A stretch of DNA of 64,000 nucleotides, from the NCBI GenBank assembly GCA_014529385.2, contig CM043952.1:59503119-59567118 (forward strand), read 5' to 3'. The position numbers and the translations under genes are program-made. Shown piece after piece: positions 50,853-62,079 of this stretch. A model generated the notes under the pieces. The model did no database searches and was not told where the DNA came from. It was given only the letters and a program-made list of their open reading frames with translations. The DNA is from Adiantum capillus-veneris. Its lineage: Eukaryota; Streptophyta; Polypodiopsida; Polypodiales; Pteridaceae. Within the stretch, counting starts at the first letter, position 1. Every line of letters begins with the position of its first letter.

Positions 50853-53800
50853 ATGGCAAAGACCTTGCATACAAAGGGGAAGGATGACTCAGGTACTCTC
50901 TCTCTCTCTCTCTCTCTACCTCATTATGATTTGCGAGGATAGTAGCTGGTGTTGTCTTGGCTAGAGAGTTGTCCCTTGATGTCGGCTTTAGCAGTAGGAC
51001 ATCTTGTGAATAGTCACTTGAAATACAATCGCTCAAGTCAAAGTCTAGCTCAAGAAGCACAAACCAGTGTTTGATTTGAACCTTGAAATTGGAAGGAAGT
51101 GCTCAATACTGCACTTTCCTACTGCTAATCTTGTGACATTGGGGGTGTGCAGGCCGATGGAAAGCTCCAAAGTTTACAGTCCCAGTACAGAGCAAGTTCT
51201 GTATTACAGCAGAAGAGTTCAATGATGTTCATGGCCTCTCCCTGGCTGGTGCCAACCCCAAACTAGTGAGGTGGGATCAGATCAGTGATGTGGAGTGGTT
51301 CAGTGTTTTCAGAGAGTCAAAGAATCTTAGTCATTATCGCATTAAATGCAGTTTTTTGCGTACTGATATGTTCGACCAGGTGATGCAACTGCATTACAAG
51401 GTGTACCAGAAGCCCCCAACAAACATGGAGATCAACTTTGCATTCGCCAAGGGGTTTGTAAAAGAATTCAGCCTGGCGGAAATTGCAAGTAGCTCAGCCA
51501 TGCAATTCAATTGGGCTGAATTCGCTGTCCAACATTTGCAGGACCTCCGAGAGAAAGGGTGTTACGAGGCCCATGTCGAAAAGTGGAGGATGCGCAATGT
51601 ATGTCTAAACATCGAGGAGGCGCAAGCTGAAATGAAGGAGGATACCAAGGAGACACCCATCTCTCGCCACAGCACTCACCAGCAGGCTGAAAGCTTGTCA
51701 TTTTTTGGCGTTGAGAATTTGCAGCACATAAAGGCTGCCTCTGAAATTCTCAGCAAACAACTGCAAGATGCTAAAGAGCATCTTCTAACTGCAAAATCAT
51801 ACTTTGAAGCTGCGAGGGTTGTCCAAGCAAGCAATGCTAGGGTCACCCCAATTGTGCTTGCTATGAGACAAAAGCTTCACGACGCTGAAAATGAATTACA
51901 GAGGTTACTACAGAGCGACAGCATGGATGCAAAGAGGGAAATAGAGTGTAAAGTAAAAATAGAGACATTTAAAGAGACATTGGAAGGTTTGGCATTTCCT
52001 GACAGTGAGGACACTCTTGCTGCTGACTCAACTTGTGAGCGTGTAAGTACGTGACTTTTATGCTTCTACCGTATGATTGGAATATGTGCACAACAAACCT
52101 ATGTACTTACCATGCTCCTCTTTTTCTTGGTGTGCAGATTAATGTGGAGGTTATGGAAGCAAAAGTGAATGCATGTGAAGGTCAACTGCAGCTCCTAATG
52201 CACATGAAAAAGATGCTACAAGGCTCGTCCATTCCCACTGCCCTGTGTAATATGGCTATGGGCACTTTAATCGAAAGTATAGAAGGCGTATGCGATGGGA
52301 CGATGATCAACCCATGCAGTGGCTGCAGTTTGCCACTTGAAGTAAAGGAAATCTCTTCCACGGTCAAGATGCCCTGTGGGCATAGCTACCACTTTCTCTG
52401 CTTTGCAGCTGCATGCTCCTTATCGACAAAATGTAGAGCTGTGACCTGCCAGCAAAGGATACCACAAGAATGGTGTTGGAAACCCACAGGGCAAAGACAT
52501 CCAATCACACAAACATCTGGTAAGATTGTACATGGTGTGCTAATTAGCATACCCAGTGTGTTAATTAGAATATTTAGTGTGTTAACTGGATATGCTAATT
52601 AGCATATCTTGTATGCTGATTAGCATACTGGGTATGCTGATTAGCATGCCCAGTATGCTGATTAGCATACTGGGTATGCTAATTAGCATACCCAGTATGC
52701 TAATCAGCATACCCAGTGAGAATATTGAGTGTGCTAATTGGATATGCTAATTAGCATACCCTGTGCTCAGTGAACAGATTAGAGTAAGTTTGGCATATTA
52801 GCATATCTAGTAAGTTAACTACCATATCCAAATGCTAACTAGCAAACTGGGTATGCTGATTAGCGTACTGGGTATGCTGATTAGCATACTGGATATCTTT
52901 ATTAGCATATTGGATATGCTAATTAGCATACTGGGTATGCTAATTAGCATACCTTGTGCTCAGTGAACAGATTAGAGTAAGTTTGGCATATTAGCATATC
53001 TAGTAAGTTAACTACCATATCCAAATGCTAACTAGCAAATTGTATATGCTAATTAGCATATTGGATATGTTAATTAGCAGATTGGATATGCTAAATAGCA
53101 TACTGGGTATGCTAATTAGCATAGTGGGAATGCTCATTAGCATACTGGGTATGCTGATTCATGTACTGAGTATGCTAATTAGCATACTGGATATGGTAAT
53201 TAACATAAAAGATATGTTAATTAGCATACTGGGAATACTAAATAGCATACTGGGTATGCTAATTAGCATACTGGGAATACTAAATAGCATACTGGGTATG
53301 CTAATTAGCATACTGAAGACAGTTCTTGTATGCTAGCTACTAGCAGTCCCAGTATGCTTATTAGCATACTTGTGCTCAGTGTACGGACTAGAGTAAGTTT
53401 GTCATAATGGCAAATCTAGTAACTAATCTACCATCTCCAGATGCAAACTAGCATATTGGATATGCTAGTTAGCATACTCAGAAATTCGAATTAGCATACT
53501 GGGCTTGTCAGCATAATGGATTCCAATGTATGCCAGGCCGCACACATAGTCACAACATATCATACATGACATGCTTATATGAGTCTTAATCCACGTTTTT
53601 TTGTTGTAAGCCTGGGGCAGTCCCTCCGTGATGTGGGTAGTGTGCATGACACGAAGGGCAAGGGAAAGGCTGTAATGGAGGACCTTTCAATCGAGGAGAG
53701 TGATGATCTGGATAAGGGTGAGAACCCTTCGACGGAGAAGGGTGTTGAGCTGGATGCAAGGAGTGAAGGGGTGGGTGAGGGCTCCCAGCAGATGCCAAAT

Positions 53801-55462
53801 GAAATCATGAAAACAACGGAGAAAGGCGGTGATGTGAGCAGGAATTCAGAAGATGAAAAAGAAGATGATTTTTTTGTCATGGCTCCTCGTGTGTCCCGTG
53901 TGCCAGCGATGCCTGCTGTAACTGACAAAGCAGAAGCTTCTCAGCAAACAGTGGCTAGTGGCTCAGGGGAAACTTTGAAGAATGACAACATAGAAGATGA
54001 GCAAGAAGTTGGTGACAACAGCCCTCTCGAGGGTTTTTTGTGTAAAGCTCAGCTGAAAAGAAAAGTTGGCCTTGAAGAGGTTCCCGAAGACATTGCAAGC
54101 ACAGCCTATGGTTCGGACAAGGCTGAAAGCTCCAAAGGTGAAAAGAAAGCCACCCGCTCAAGATCTTGCAAAAAATTGTGTTAAGACTTATTGCTCCCTA
54201 CCCGGTTGTGCCCTTCACTATATATGCTAGACCATTTTGAAACCCAAATGCGTATTGTAACTGACATGCATCTTGTTTTCCAATGAAAATGTATTTTTGT
54301 GCAATATAAATCTGAGCAGCAGTTCATTGTAATAGTTTATTGTAATTTTTTCGGTTTTTCTTTTTTAAACATGTTCATTTCGTACCGCGGTTTCCCTGCA
54401 GAGAAAGAGAAACATGCATTAATCGTCATGCCTGATGCAACTGCGGCCATGCAATGGCAAAAATTACGGAGATGGCGAGTCCACAAAGCTAGGCAGTTAA
54501 GGAGACAGAAAATGGAGATTGAAAAACGCCTTGAACGATATTCACAGCTCGCCCGTAGTATTATTGAGCGCCTAAATTATGTGCACCCAAGTGGGCCGGT
54601 TATTTTTGCTGAATGGTATCCTCTACCAGACCTAATATGGGTGCCTAAGCGTTTATGTGATGAAAAAAGGGCTCTGGTGCTGGACTTGACCGGTCTTTTG
54701 GTGGCAGTGGTAGAGCCTCGTTTTGGTGAAAAGCCCCCGGCATATGCAGATGAAATGTTGAAATACGATGTACTTGATAAGCAGGTGTTCTGTCGCAAGG
54801 ACAACCATTTCTTTTTGGACTGGTGCCTGCAGTTCTTTAATGTGTTTATATGGAGCACAAGCCTCAATAGTAAAGTCATGAGTATTTTCCGTACTGTTTT
54901 TAAAGAGCAGGTGCCAAAGATTACTGGGTTTTTTGCTCAAGCGCACTGTACAAAGCAATCCTGGCAGATCCAGAGAAAACCTGTGTTTATGAAAGACTTA
55001 TCCTTGTTCTGGAAACACACTCCGGGGTACAACGCCCAAAACACACTTATAATCGATAATAGCTTCTACAAAGTGTTTCAGAACCCACCACAAACTTGGC
55101 TTGTTACTCCCAGTCTAGAGCACCAGAGTGCTGAGCAGAGGCAAAAGTTCCTTATAGAAACCTTGAAGTCCTGGCTTTTTCTTTGGCTGCAAACGGATGA
55201 TCGAAAAGCATATGTTGCTAATAATGTGTTTGAGACAGGCTCAGATGAGTTTTCTGATGCAGTCGTCAAACGTTTGCTTGACATTCAAAAGAGGGATATA
55301 GAGGCTAAAAGACTGGAAGAAATTCGTCGCAAACAGCGGGAAACTGACCTAGAAGCAGAAAGAGAGAAAGAAAAGCTGGAGAGGGAAAGAAGAGAAAGTG
55401 AGCAGCATAGTGCCAACCTAGAAGCAGAGGAGGAAGCAGAGAGAAAAGAAAAGAGGCAGTAG
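50853..55462 (+). CDS. Multi-exon gene: coiled coil, RING-like cluster, FCP1/HAD-like domain
   Basis: Exon 1 (50853-50892, MAKTLHTKGKDDS) joins exon 2 (51153-52042) in phase 1, and exon 2 joins exon 3 (52138 to about 52519) in phase 0, all with GT-AG borders. Exon 2 ends in helical, charged sequence. Exon 3 has a RING-like set CSGC, CGHSYHFLC and CRAVTC. The next intron holds a minisatellite. An acidic exon (about 53621-54137) joins the last exon (54402-55462) in phase 1. That exon has an FCP1-type HAD fold: LVLDLTGLL, FIWSTSLNSKV and LIIDNSFYKVFQNP, with D-x-T in place of D-x-D and DN in place of DD. It ends in a Glu/Arg coiled coil. AATAAA lies at 55630. All frames are open. The exon 3 to 4 join is unresolved, and one or two genes are possible. 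FCP1 relatives dephosphorylate RNA polymerase II, but this one looks inactive. Confidence 0.65.
52530..53520. repeat. Palindromic minisatellite, intron of the plus-strand gene
   Basis: Units of about 21 bp are built on the palindrome TATGCTAATTAGCATA separated by 'ctgggt' or 'cccag'. A longer block beginning 'gtgctcagtgaacagatta' occurs three times (52763, 52961 and, changed, 53373). Frames reading MLISILGMLI here are artefacts of the repeat. Confidence 0.9.
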
Positions 55463-55686
55463 GAAGAAGACAAACAGTGAGGACAGCCCGGTCACTACAA
55501 GCGCCCTCCGAGGAGGCCTTAGGGTTTTTGGGGAAGTGACTGTCATTGTAAAATTGAACCCTATGTAAATAATTTGATGCTGGCAATTAATGTAAACAGT
55601 TTGATATTTAGCATGCTGACCAACTTTATAATAAAACTGCATACCTTTAAAGCAAAGTGGTATGTAGAAAATCCAGTGGATACAAC

Positions 55687-58600
55687 TTAAAATCTGAAGG
55701 GAATGCTATTACAGATTGCTTCATAGCTTTCTGGAGTGATTGTGTACACCTGCCTTCTCCTTGGGACGTGCTCCATGGGTATTTTGATACATCGCACCAG
55801 ATGTGAAAGTAGGTGGACGATAGGCTTCTTGTGGTCTAGCTTGAAGGTGTATGCATCCAATTGCTTGTAATACAGTCCTTGCACAACATATGAGCCTCTG
55901 TCAATTACATTGCTCCATTCATCAATGTACCCCTTCTCCACCTTCTCCTTTTCTGCAGCACACTTGACCAGATAGAAATCCACATCTTCGGCGTTGGTTA
56001 AAGCATCTGGATTTATAGCAAATGTGTCTCCAGAACATAGAGCGCTACTCAACACATCATGATGACCTTCGTATGTGAAGTCATCATAGCCAACAACTTC
56101 CTCTGTCGAAACTTCATCTGTTTGCTCAAGTAATGGCTACAGAATCTGATAATCCCAAGCCTCCACGTGAGCTTTATTGATGCAGCGATTCCACCTTCCG
56201 TTCATGCATGCATCACAGAAGCATGCCAACTTTCTTGTTGCAAGGGCAGTTGGATCCTGAGGGTTGTGACCACGAATAGCATCCAAAGAGCGAGTTTTTG
56301 CCACAGTGGCACAATTCCACTTAACTTCCCTGTTAACATCTCCCTCTTTAACCTCCTAGAACACACGAGCACATTCCCTTTCTTTTGAAGGATATGATGC
56401 AGGTGTTCCATGCGATAGGTTGGCCTGGAAATAAGCAACCACATCTGCTGCACACTGCAATATAGCTCCATTAGGTTTTAGTTCTTCATGGGTCAAGGTT
56501 CTTTTCACAACTGCTCCTGCACCATCATGCTCGCCCTTGCCATGCCCTGATCCAAAGAAGAACCAGCTCATCCCAATCCCCGTGAGTCCACCATATCTTG
56601 CAACAAAATAGAAAGGCCTGGCTCCCTTGAATTGCGAGGCCGCACCATCTGACCACACCCAATGTTGTTTACAAGTGACACCCTCTTGTTGTAACCAGTC
56701 ACAGTGTAGCATGAAGCAATGTTGCACAAACAGTGTGTCATGGACCCTATCATTTGATATGAAGAAGTGGATTGTTTTGACTGCCTCCCCTACCTTGTGG
56801 TAGTACGTTATGTGTACAAAAATAGTTACTTGACTAGAGTGCCAATGCATTGACTGAATCTCATTTTGCTCCTTGAAGGCGTAATTTTCAGCAAAGTCAA
56901 CAACTGAGACAATGACATCATCCGAAAAGCGAAGTATACAATCCTTAAATTGTTGTCCTTGCCATCGTGCCACATAGTTATGAGTGATGAAGAGCTTCAA
57001 GTTGGTCTGCAACAGTCGAAGAAACTCCCAGCACTGCATTTCTTTATGCAAAAGATCTTTTCTTTTCTTACTATTTCCATGCCTGTCTTTTGCTTTTACA
57101 TACGCAAATACTTTCACATTAATACTCTTACCTGGATTTGCTGTTTCTAAGCAACATAATTCTAACTTCTTTACTCCACATATCTTACAGTCTCCCATCA
57201 GGCATTCCCTTCTATGGAAAGCTGCATCTGCTGGATTTGGACAGAGAACAGACTCCCACATCTGTGTGACACCTTTGAACGTGTGATGTGAAGCCAGGCA
57301 GCCACTACTAATGTTCTTTCCTGTAGCACAGATATTGCATACACAGTTGCAACATGTATCATGCAACCCAAAAGCACGAGAGCGCATGTGGTTTAGTGCG
57401 TCTTTCAAAAAGGTCATCTGCACATGGTATTCGCAACAGCATGTGTACCTATCCTTCAGCCTCCTACAAAAGAATGGCTTTAACATCTCAAACATCCTCA
57501 TGCCAATCTTGCAATCTGGATGTTTTTGTTTGAATCTTTGAAAGAGCTCAACCTGCAATATCCATATTTGATCAGTATGTTTACTAGGAGAAATAATCCA
57601 AATAGGACTATACGCATTGCTACTTAATACATCCACCATAGATACAAATTTGTGTGTTAAACAGCACATTGTATGGTCCTAACATGCATGTAATTGGGTA
57701 TAACATTGTATACTAAGCATGCTAGTTAACATGCTGAGTATGCTGACTAGCATGCTGAGTATGATCACTAGCATGCTGAGTATGCTAACTAGCATGCCTG
57801 AGTATGCTAACTAGCATAGTTGAGTATGCTAACTAGAATACTAGCTGTGCTAACAAGCATAATCAGTGTGTAATGTAGCATACGAGGCATACTCATCAGC
57901 ATGCTAGTTAGCATGCTGAGTATACTCATCAGCATACTGAGTATGCTAACTAGCATGCTGAGTTAGCATACTAGCTGTGCTAACTAGCATACTCATTAGC
58001 ATACTAGCTAGCATACTCATCAGCATGCTATTTAGCATGCTGAGTATGCTAACTAGCATACTAGCTATGCTAACAAGCACAATCAGTGTGTAGTTTAGCA
58101 TACGAGGCATACTCATCAGCATGCTAGTTAGCATGCTAAGTATACTCATCAGCATGCTAGGTAACATGCTGAGTATGCTAGTTAGCATAGCTGAATATGC
58201 TAACTAGTATACTAGCTGTGCTTACAAGCATAATCAGTGTGTAATTTAGCATATGAGTCATTGTTAACCACATGAATGTGTGCTAAGAAGAATAGAAGGT
58301 ATGCTAACTAGCATACATATTGTGCTAACCAACACACTTATTATGTTGAACAGCATATCCAACACACTACGAATGCTAATTAGCATAAATCAGCTTACCT
58401 GTTATGCTAACTAGCATGCTGAGTATGCTAGTTAGCATAGTTGAATATGCTAACTAGCATACTAGCATAAACCAGCTTACCTGTTATGCTACTTAGCATT
58501 CTTAGCTGTGCTAACTAGCATACTCAGCATGCTAGTTAGCTAGCTGAGTATGCTTACTAGCATGCTATATTGCTAGTTAGCACAGCTGAGTATGCTAACT

Positions 58601-59824
58601 AGCATACTAGCTATGATAACAAGCAAAATCAGTGTGTAGTTTAACATATGAGTCATGGTTAACCACACAAAGTGTGCTAAGAAGAATAGAAGGTATGCTA
58701 ACTAGCATACATATTTTGTTAGCCAGCACACTTGTTATGTTGAATAGCATAGCCAACACACTAGCATAAAAGGTGTTAAAGTAGCATATATATTGTGCTA
58801 ACCAGCGTAGTCCTCAAGATCACTAGGCATGCTAACTAGCAGAAGATTTATGTTGAACACCATACCCACCATACAGGAATGCTAACTAGCATATACCATA
58901 AACCAGCTTACCCATTATGCTAGTTAGCATACTACGAAAGGTAGCTAGCATACTCATTGTGTCAAAGAACATACAGAGCATGCTAGTTAGCATAATAGGT
59001 ATGCTAACTACCATAAAGGGTGTTATAGTAGCTTACATATTGTGCTAGACAGCATACTTATCATGCTAAACAGCATACCCAGCATACAAGGAGTGAGACT
59101 ATGCTAACTAGCACGGCATACATAGCATAACATATTGTGATAACTAGCATGCTCTGTATGCTAGGTAGATTACTAGCATGCTAGAATGCATAAGTTATGG
59201 CGCAAGTATGTCATTGATCACCTGAGACTCATCCAGGAGGTGCACAGGGTGTTTTATGTAGCTTTTCCTTCCCACTCTCTTTCGACAAACATCCTTCTTG
59301 TTGGGTGAAACACGAATCTCCTCTGTCCAAAATGTGTAGACCAATTCCTTAATTTCATCTGTGATAGGGCTATGACGGTGTTGCTTGTGACATTCAGCCA
59401 ATGAGAACAGTCGATCATTGACACCAGACTTCACCTACCGTGATTTTGCTTTGAACAAGCTGCGACGATCGACTTTTAGGACCCTGGAGAATTTGGCAAT
59501 AGGCATGTTTTCCTTTGAATTTATCATCATCTGCAATGTTGCATTCTTCAAAAATAGCTCATCGTTAGAAGTTGGCTGCTTGACGATAGCTAGTGTGTTG
59601 CGGACATTGGAGACAATTGCACTCTACACAGCAGCCTCCTCCTGTAAAGACTGATCACGGATTGCCCGAACAAGCGGATGTTGAGCAACAAGATTCCAAA
59701 TTTCGCACTTTGCTTCTTTGTTGAGACCTTCAGTCCTGCTCTTGAAAGCTTTCACAATCTCGAAGGAGATTTTCCTTTTCTCCTCATCGTCGACGGCATG
59801 ATGTCCTCGTTTAGTTGTCACCAA
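55687..59824 (-). pseudogene. RNase H-fold transposase-like gene, four in-frame TAG codons
   Basis: The 5' exon (59824-59222) has a basic start and a helix-turn-helix-like IAKFSRVLKVDRRSLFKAKS, then RVSPNKKDVCRKRVGRK and HPVHLLDESQ. A GT-AG intron (59221-57553, phase 0) leads to VELFQRFKQKHPDCKIGMRM and MLKPFFCRR with TCCCEYHVQ. The catalytic-type region has VVDFAENYAF, EIQSMHWHSSQV, WSDGAASQFKGARPF and GSGHGKGEHDGAGAVVKR; the Asp residues in DFAENY and SDGA suggest a DDE-type RNase H fold. A cysteine motif CFCDACMNGRWNRC and a C-terminal domain ending at 55687 follow. TAG codons lie at 59624, 59435, 56356 and 56137. I cannot name the superfamily. It converges on the plus-strand gene, with about 225 bp between the stops. 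Confidence 0.65.
57690..59190. repeat. Palindromic minisatellite, intron of the transposase-like gene
   Basis: Units of about 21 bp on the theme GCATGCTAACTAGCATGC with 'tgagta' spacers, plus longer repeats such as 'acaagcataatcagtgtgta' (57853, 58213). It is the AACTAGC variant of the family whose AATTAGC variant fills the intron at 52530-53520. Confidence 0.9.
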
Positions 59825-60017
59825 AAGTGCTCCCGCTGTTTACACTTTCATTTGTCTCATATTTCCTGATAATAGAAAGAGCTGGATGCTAGTAGTTGTG
59901 ATTCATTTCCTGTAATGGCTCCCTTCTGCCTCCATTTCTAGTGGCAATAATGTTGTCTATTGGTTTTCCATATCTGCAAGTCTGCTAAGCTTTGACAACT
60001 CAACTTCGAGGCAAGAA

Positions 60018-60019
60018 GC

Positions 60020-60101
<82 letters not shown>

Positions 60102-60173
60102 AGGGAAGGAGGGAGTAGGAATAGGGCAAACTGTAAACTGGTCTGAGAGTGAGACAGAGAGGGAGTCTGCGCC

Positions 60174-60210
<37 letters not shown>
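60018..60210. repeat. (GA)n microsatellites
   Basis: Two tracts (about 60026-60090 and 60175-60210) flank a short purine-rich spacer. Reading frames with poly-Ser/Leu or Arg/Glu here are artefacts. Confidence 0.9.
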
Positions 60211-60214
<4 letters not shown>

Positions 60215-60217
<3 letters not shown>

Positions 60218-60982
60218 GAGGCCACACCCCACGTCATCGTCGTAACCGAAAATAGAGTCCACACCCCATATGGGAGGGAACAAATAATATATATTATGGT
60301 TATTAAAATTTCAAACTTCACTTGCTCTTTGGTTTTGAATAGATGCTAACAAGCACCTCTTAATAGCATTGTCCGGGACACCAAAAAGCATGAAAAGTTA
60401 ACATGCTTATTCCCAGATGTACCCTCAATGTGTCTTAGTTTGACTTTCAAATTATGTGTCCGATCAGCCTGCACTCTGGCTACTTGTCCAATTTTGACCC
60501 ATTCAAAGCTAGTATAAATCAACCCTTGACCTACTCCAAATCAGCCCTTATCTATGACCGGCTTGATGCAAAATTAAACGTGTGACCTGATAGAAAACTT
60601 CCGCAAAATTCATATGAGTTGCAATGCACACTGGTGACCAATCATTACAAGAGTAATCAAGCCGGGTCCCCCCCCCCCCCACCAAAATTCAAGCTTGGGA
60701 GATAAATTATTGGGGGACATGTCCCTAATTTATATGCTTATGTAGCTTGTAAAAAAAGCCCCCTCTCATGCACTTATGGGGTGCAATAAGTTTTCCATGG
60801 TGAATACCTTGGGGGGCAAATACAAACAAAAACAACAACAAACCCACAACCAAACAAGTGAAGGGGCACCACCTAGTTATAGAGCGAACTAGAACGCAAA
60901 AAAGATGAGAGCTCCTTAGCAATACAAGCGAGAAGGAAGGGTACACTATCACTAATATCAATGCTACAAATACATGCACCAC

Positions 60983-61043
<61 letters not shown>

Positions 61044-61229
61044 GGAAAGAATTAAGATTCAATGTAAATGATTGACGCGAGTGTATAAACAACTTGGAGG
61101 AGAGTCAAGAGACACAATTAAGTTTGATGATGTTGTAGTCTACACATTATCTTAGGGTTATGCGAACCCTCTCACAATACAACCCTCTTATAATGTTTTC
61201 CCAAGCAATAAAACAAACACAAGAGCTCT
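60215..61229. other. Stretch with no recognised gene
   Basis: AT-rich sequence with a C run (60668-60680) and an (AG)n tract at about 60988-61038. No terminal repeat matching the left side of the 50.9-59.8 kb gene pair was found here by eye. Confidence 0.5.
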
Positions 61230-61234
61230 TGAGT

Positions 61235-61931
61235 TGTTAAGTATGGAGCCTGATTTACCCTTGTAATTTTCTGTGGTAAAAACGCACATTTGTAAGGCCC
61301 CCATTATGAGGAGAAGCCATCGTGCGTGAATGAAAATTACTCACCGGAAACCAAAATTTTCACGGACAAGAATCAGGGGCAACTTTAAAGGCCTCGGGGG
61401 CGGAGGCCCCCGAGACTTTTTTTTCGCCGGAATATTCTTTTTCGCCGGAATATTATGGCCGGACGGCGCCGGAGTGGTCGGAAAACAACCGGTCGGTTGG
61501 CCGGTGGCCGGTAGTCAATGGCCGATGGCCGGTGGCCGGTAGTCAATGGCCGGTGGCCGGTGGTCGGAAGTCAATGGCCGGTGGCCGGTGGCCGAATTCA
61601 AAAGCGGACTTGTCTTCTCAAGGGCGGCCACACATGGGCGGATTGGAGGGTCCGATTTGGACTTATTCGCACAAGGGCGGCTACACATGGCTGTCTCTCA
61701 TAAGAGAGGGCAGCCCTTTTGGCCTATAAAAGGAGGCCATTTCTACACACATTTCATAGTGTGAAGTTGATGCAACAAGGTGAGTGTGAGGTGGTGAGAG
61801 TGAAGCAAGGCGGGAGCTCCATTAAGGGTATAATCCCTTTGTAAACTACTTCTTGTTTTGAAGTACTAAAGCCATTGAGTGGCTGCTTTCCTGTGGACGT
61901 AGCCCACATTGGGTGAACCACGTATATCGTG

Positions 61932-61990
<59 letters not shown>

Positions 61991-62074
61991 CTATAATCTC
62001 GTGTATATAAATTTGTTTCTCTCCATTAAGTAATCTACTCAATTATCTATTTAGCTACGTTTTATTTCCTAACA
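61235..62074 (+). mobile_element. Solo LTR of a copia-type retrotransposon
   Basis: The 840-bp unit starts TGTTAAGTATGG and ends TTTATTTCCTAACA, flanked by TGAGT on both sides (61230-61234 and 62075-62079). It contains a TATA box (TATAAAAG near 61724) and 'gtggacgtagcccacattgg' with 'gtgaaccacgtat' (61892-61930), a signature common near the 3' end of plant copia LTRs. A CT tract lies at 61938-61986. No primer site or interior follows, so it is a solo LTR left by recombination between two LTRs. Confidence 0.88.
61490..61600. repeat. GC-rich 21-bp minisatellite within the solo LTR
   Basis: Repeats of 'caatggccggtggccggtag' type occur four to five times just upstream of the TATA box. It is the most GC-rich point of the window. 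Confidence 0.85.
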
Positions 62075-62079
62075 TGAGT

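Noticed and set aside
50358-51060. Minus-strand frames upstream of the convergent gene pair
   Set aside because: They overlap exon 1 of the plus-strand gene in antisense and show no domain.
53025-53336. Open frame reading MLISILGMLI repeats, resembling a membrane protein
   Set aside because: It is the palindromic minisatellite read in one frame; the opposite array at 57946-58188 gives the same artefact.
52530-53520. Regular palindromic units suggesting a CRISPR array
   Set aside because: The units are contiguous minisatellite copies without unique spacers, inside an intron of a eukaryotic gene.
54299-54401. Upstream start MQYKSEQQFIVIV for the FCP1-like frame, suggesting a signal or membrane segment
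   Set aside because: A strong acceptor (TTTCCCTGCAG at 54391-54401) in matching phase with a donor at 54138 indicates that this stretch is intron.
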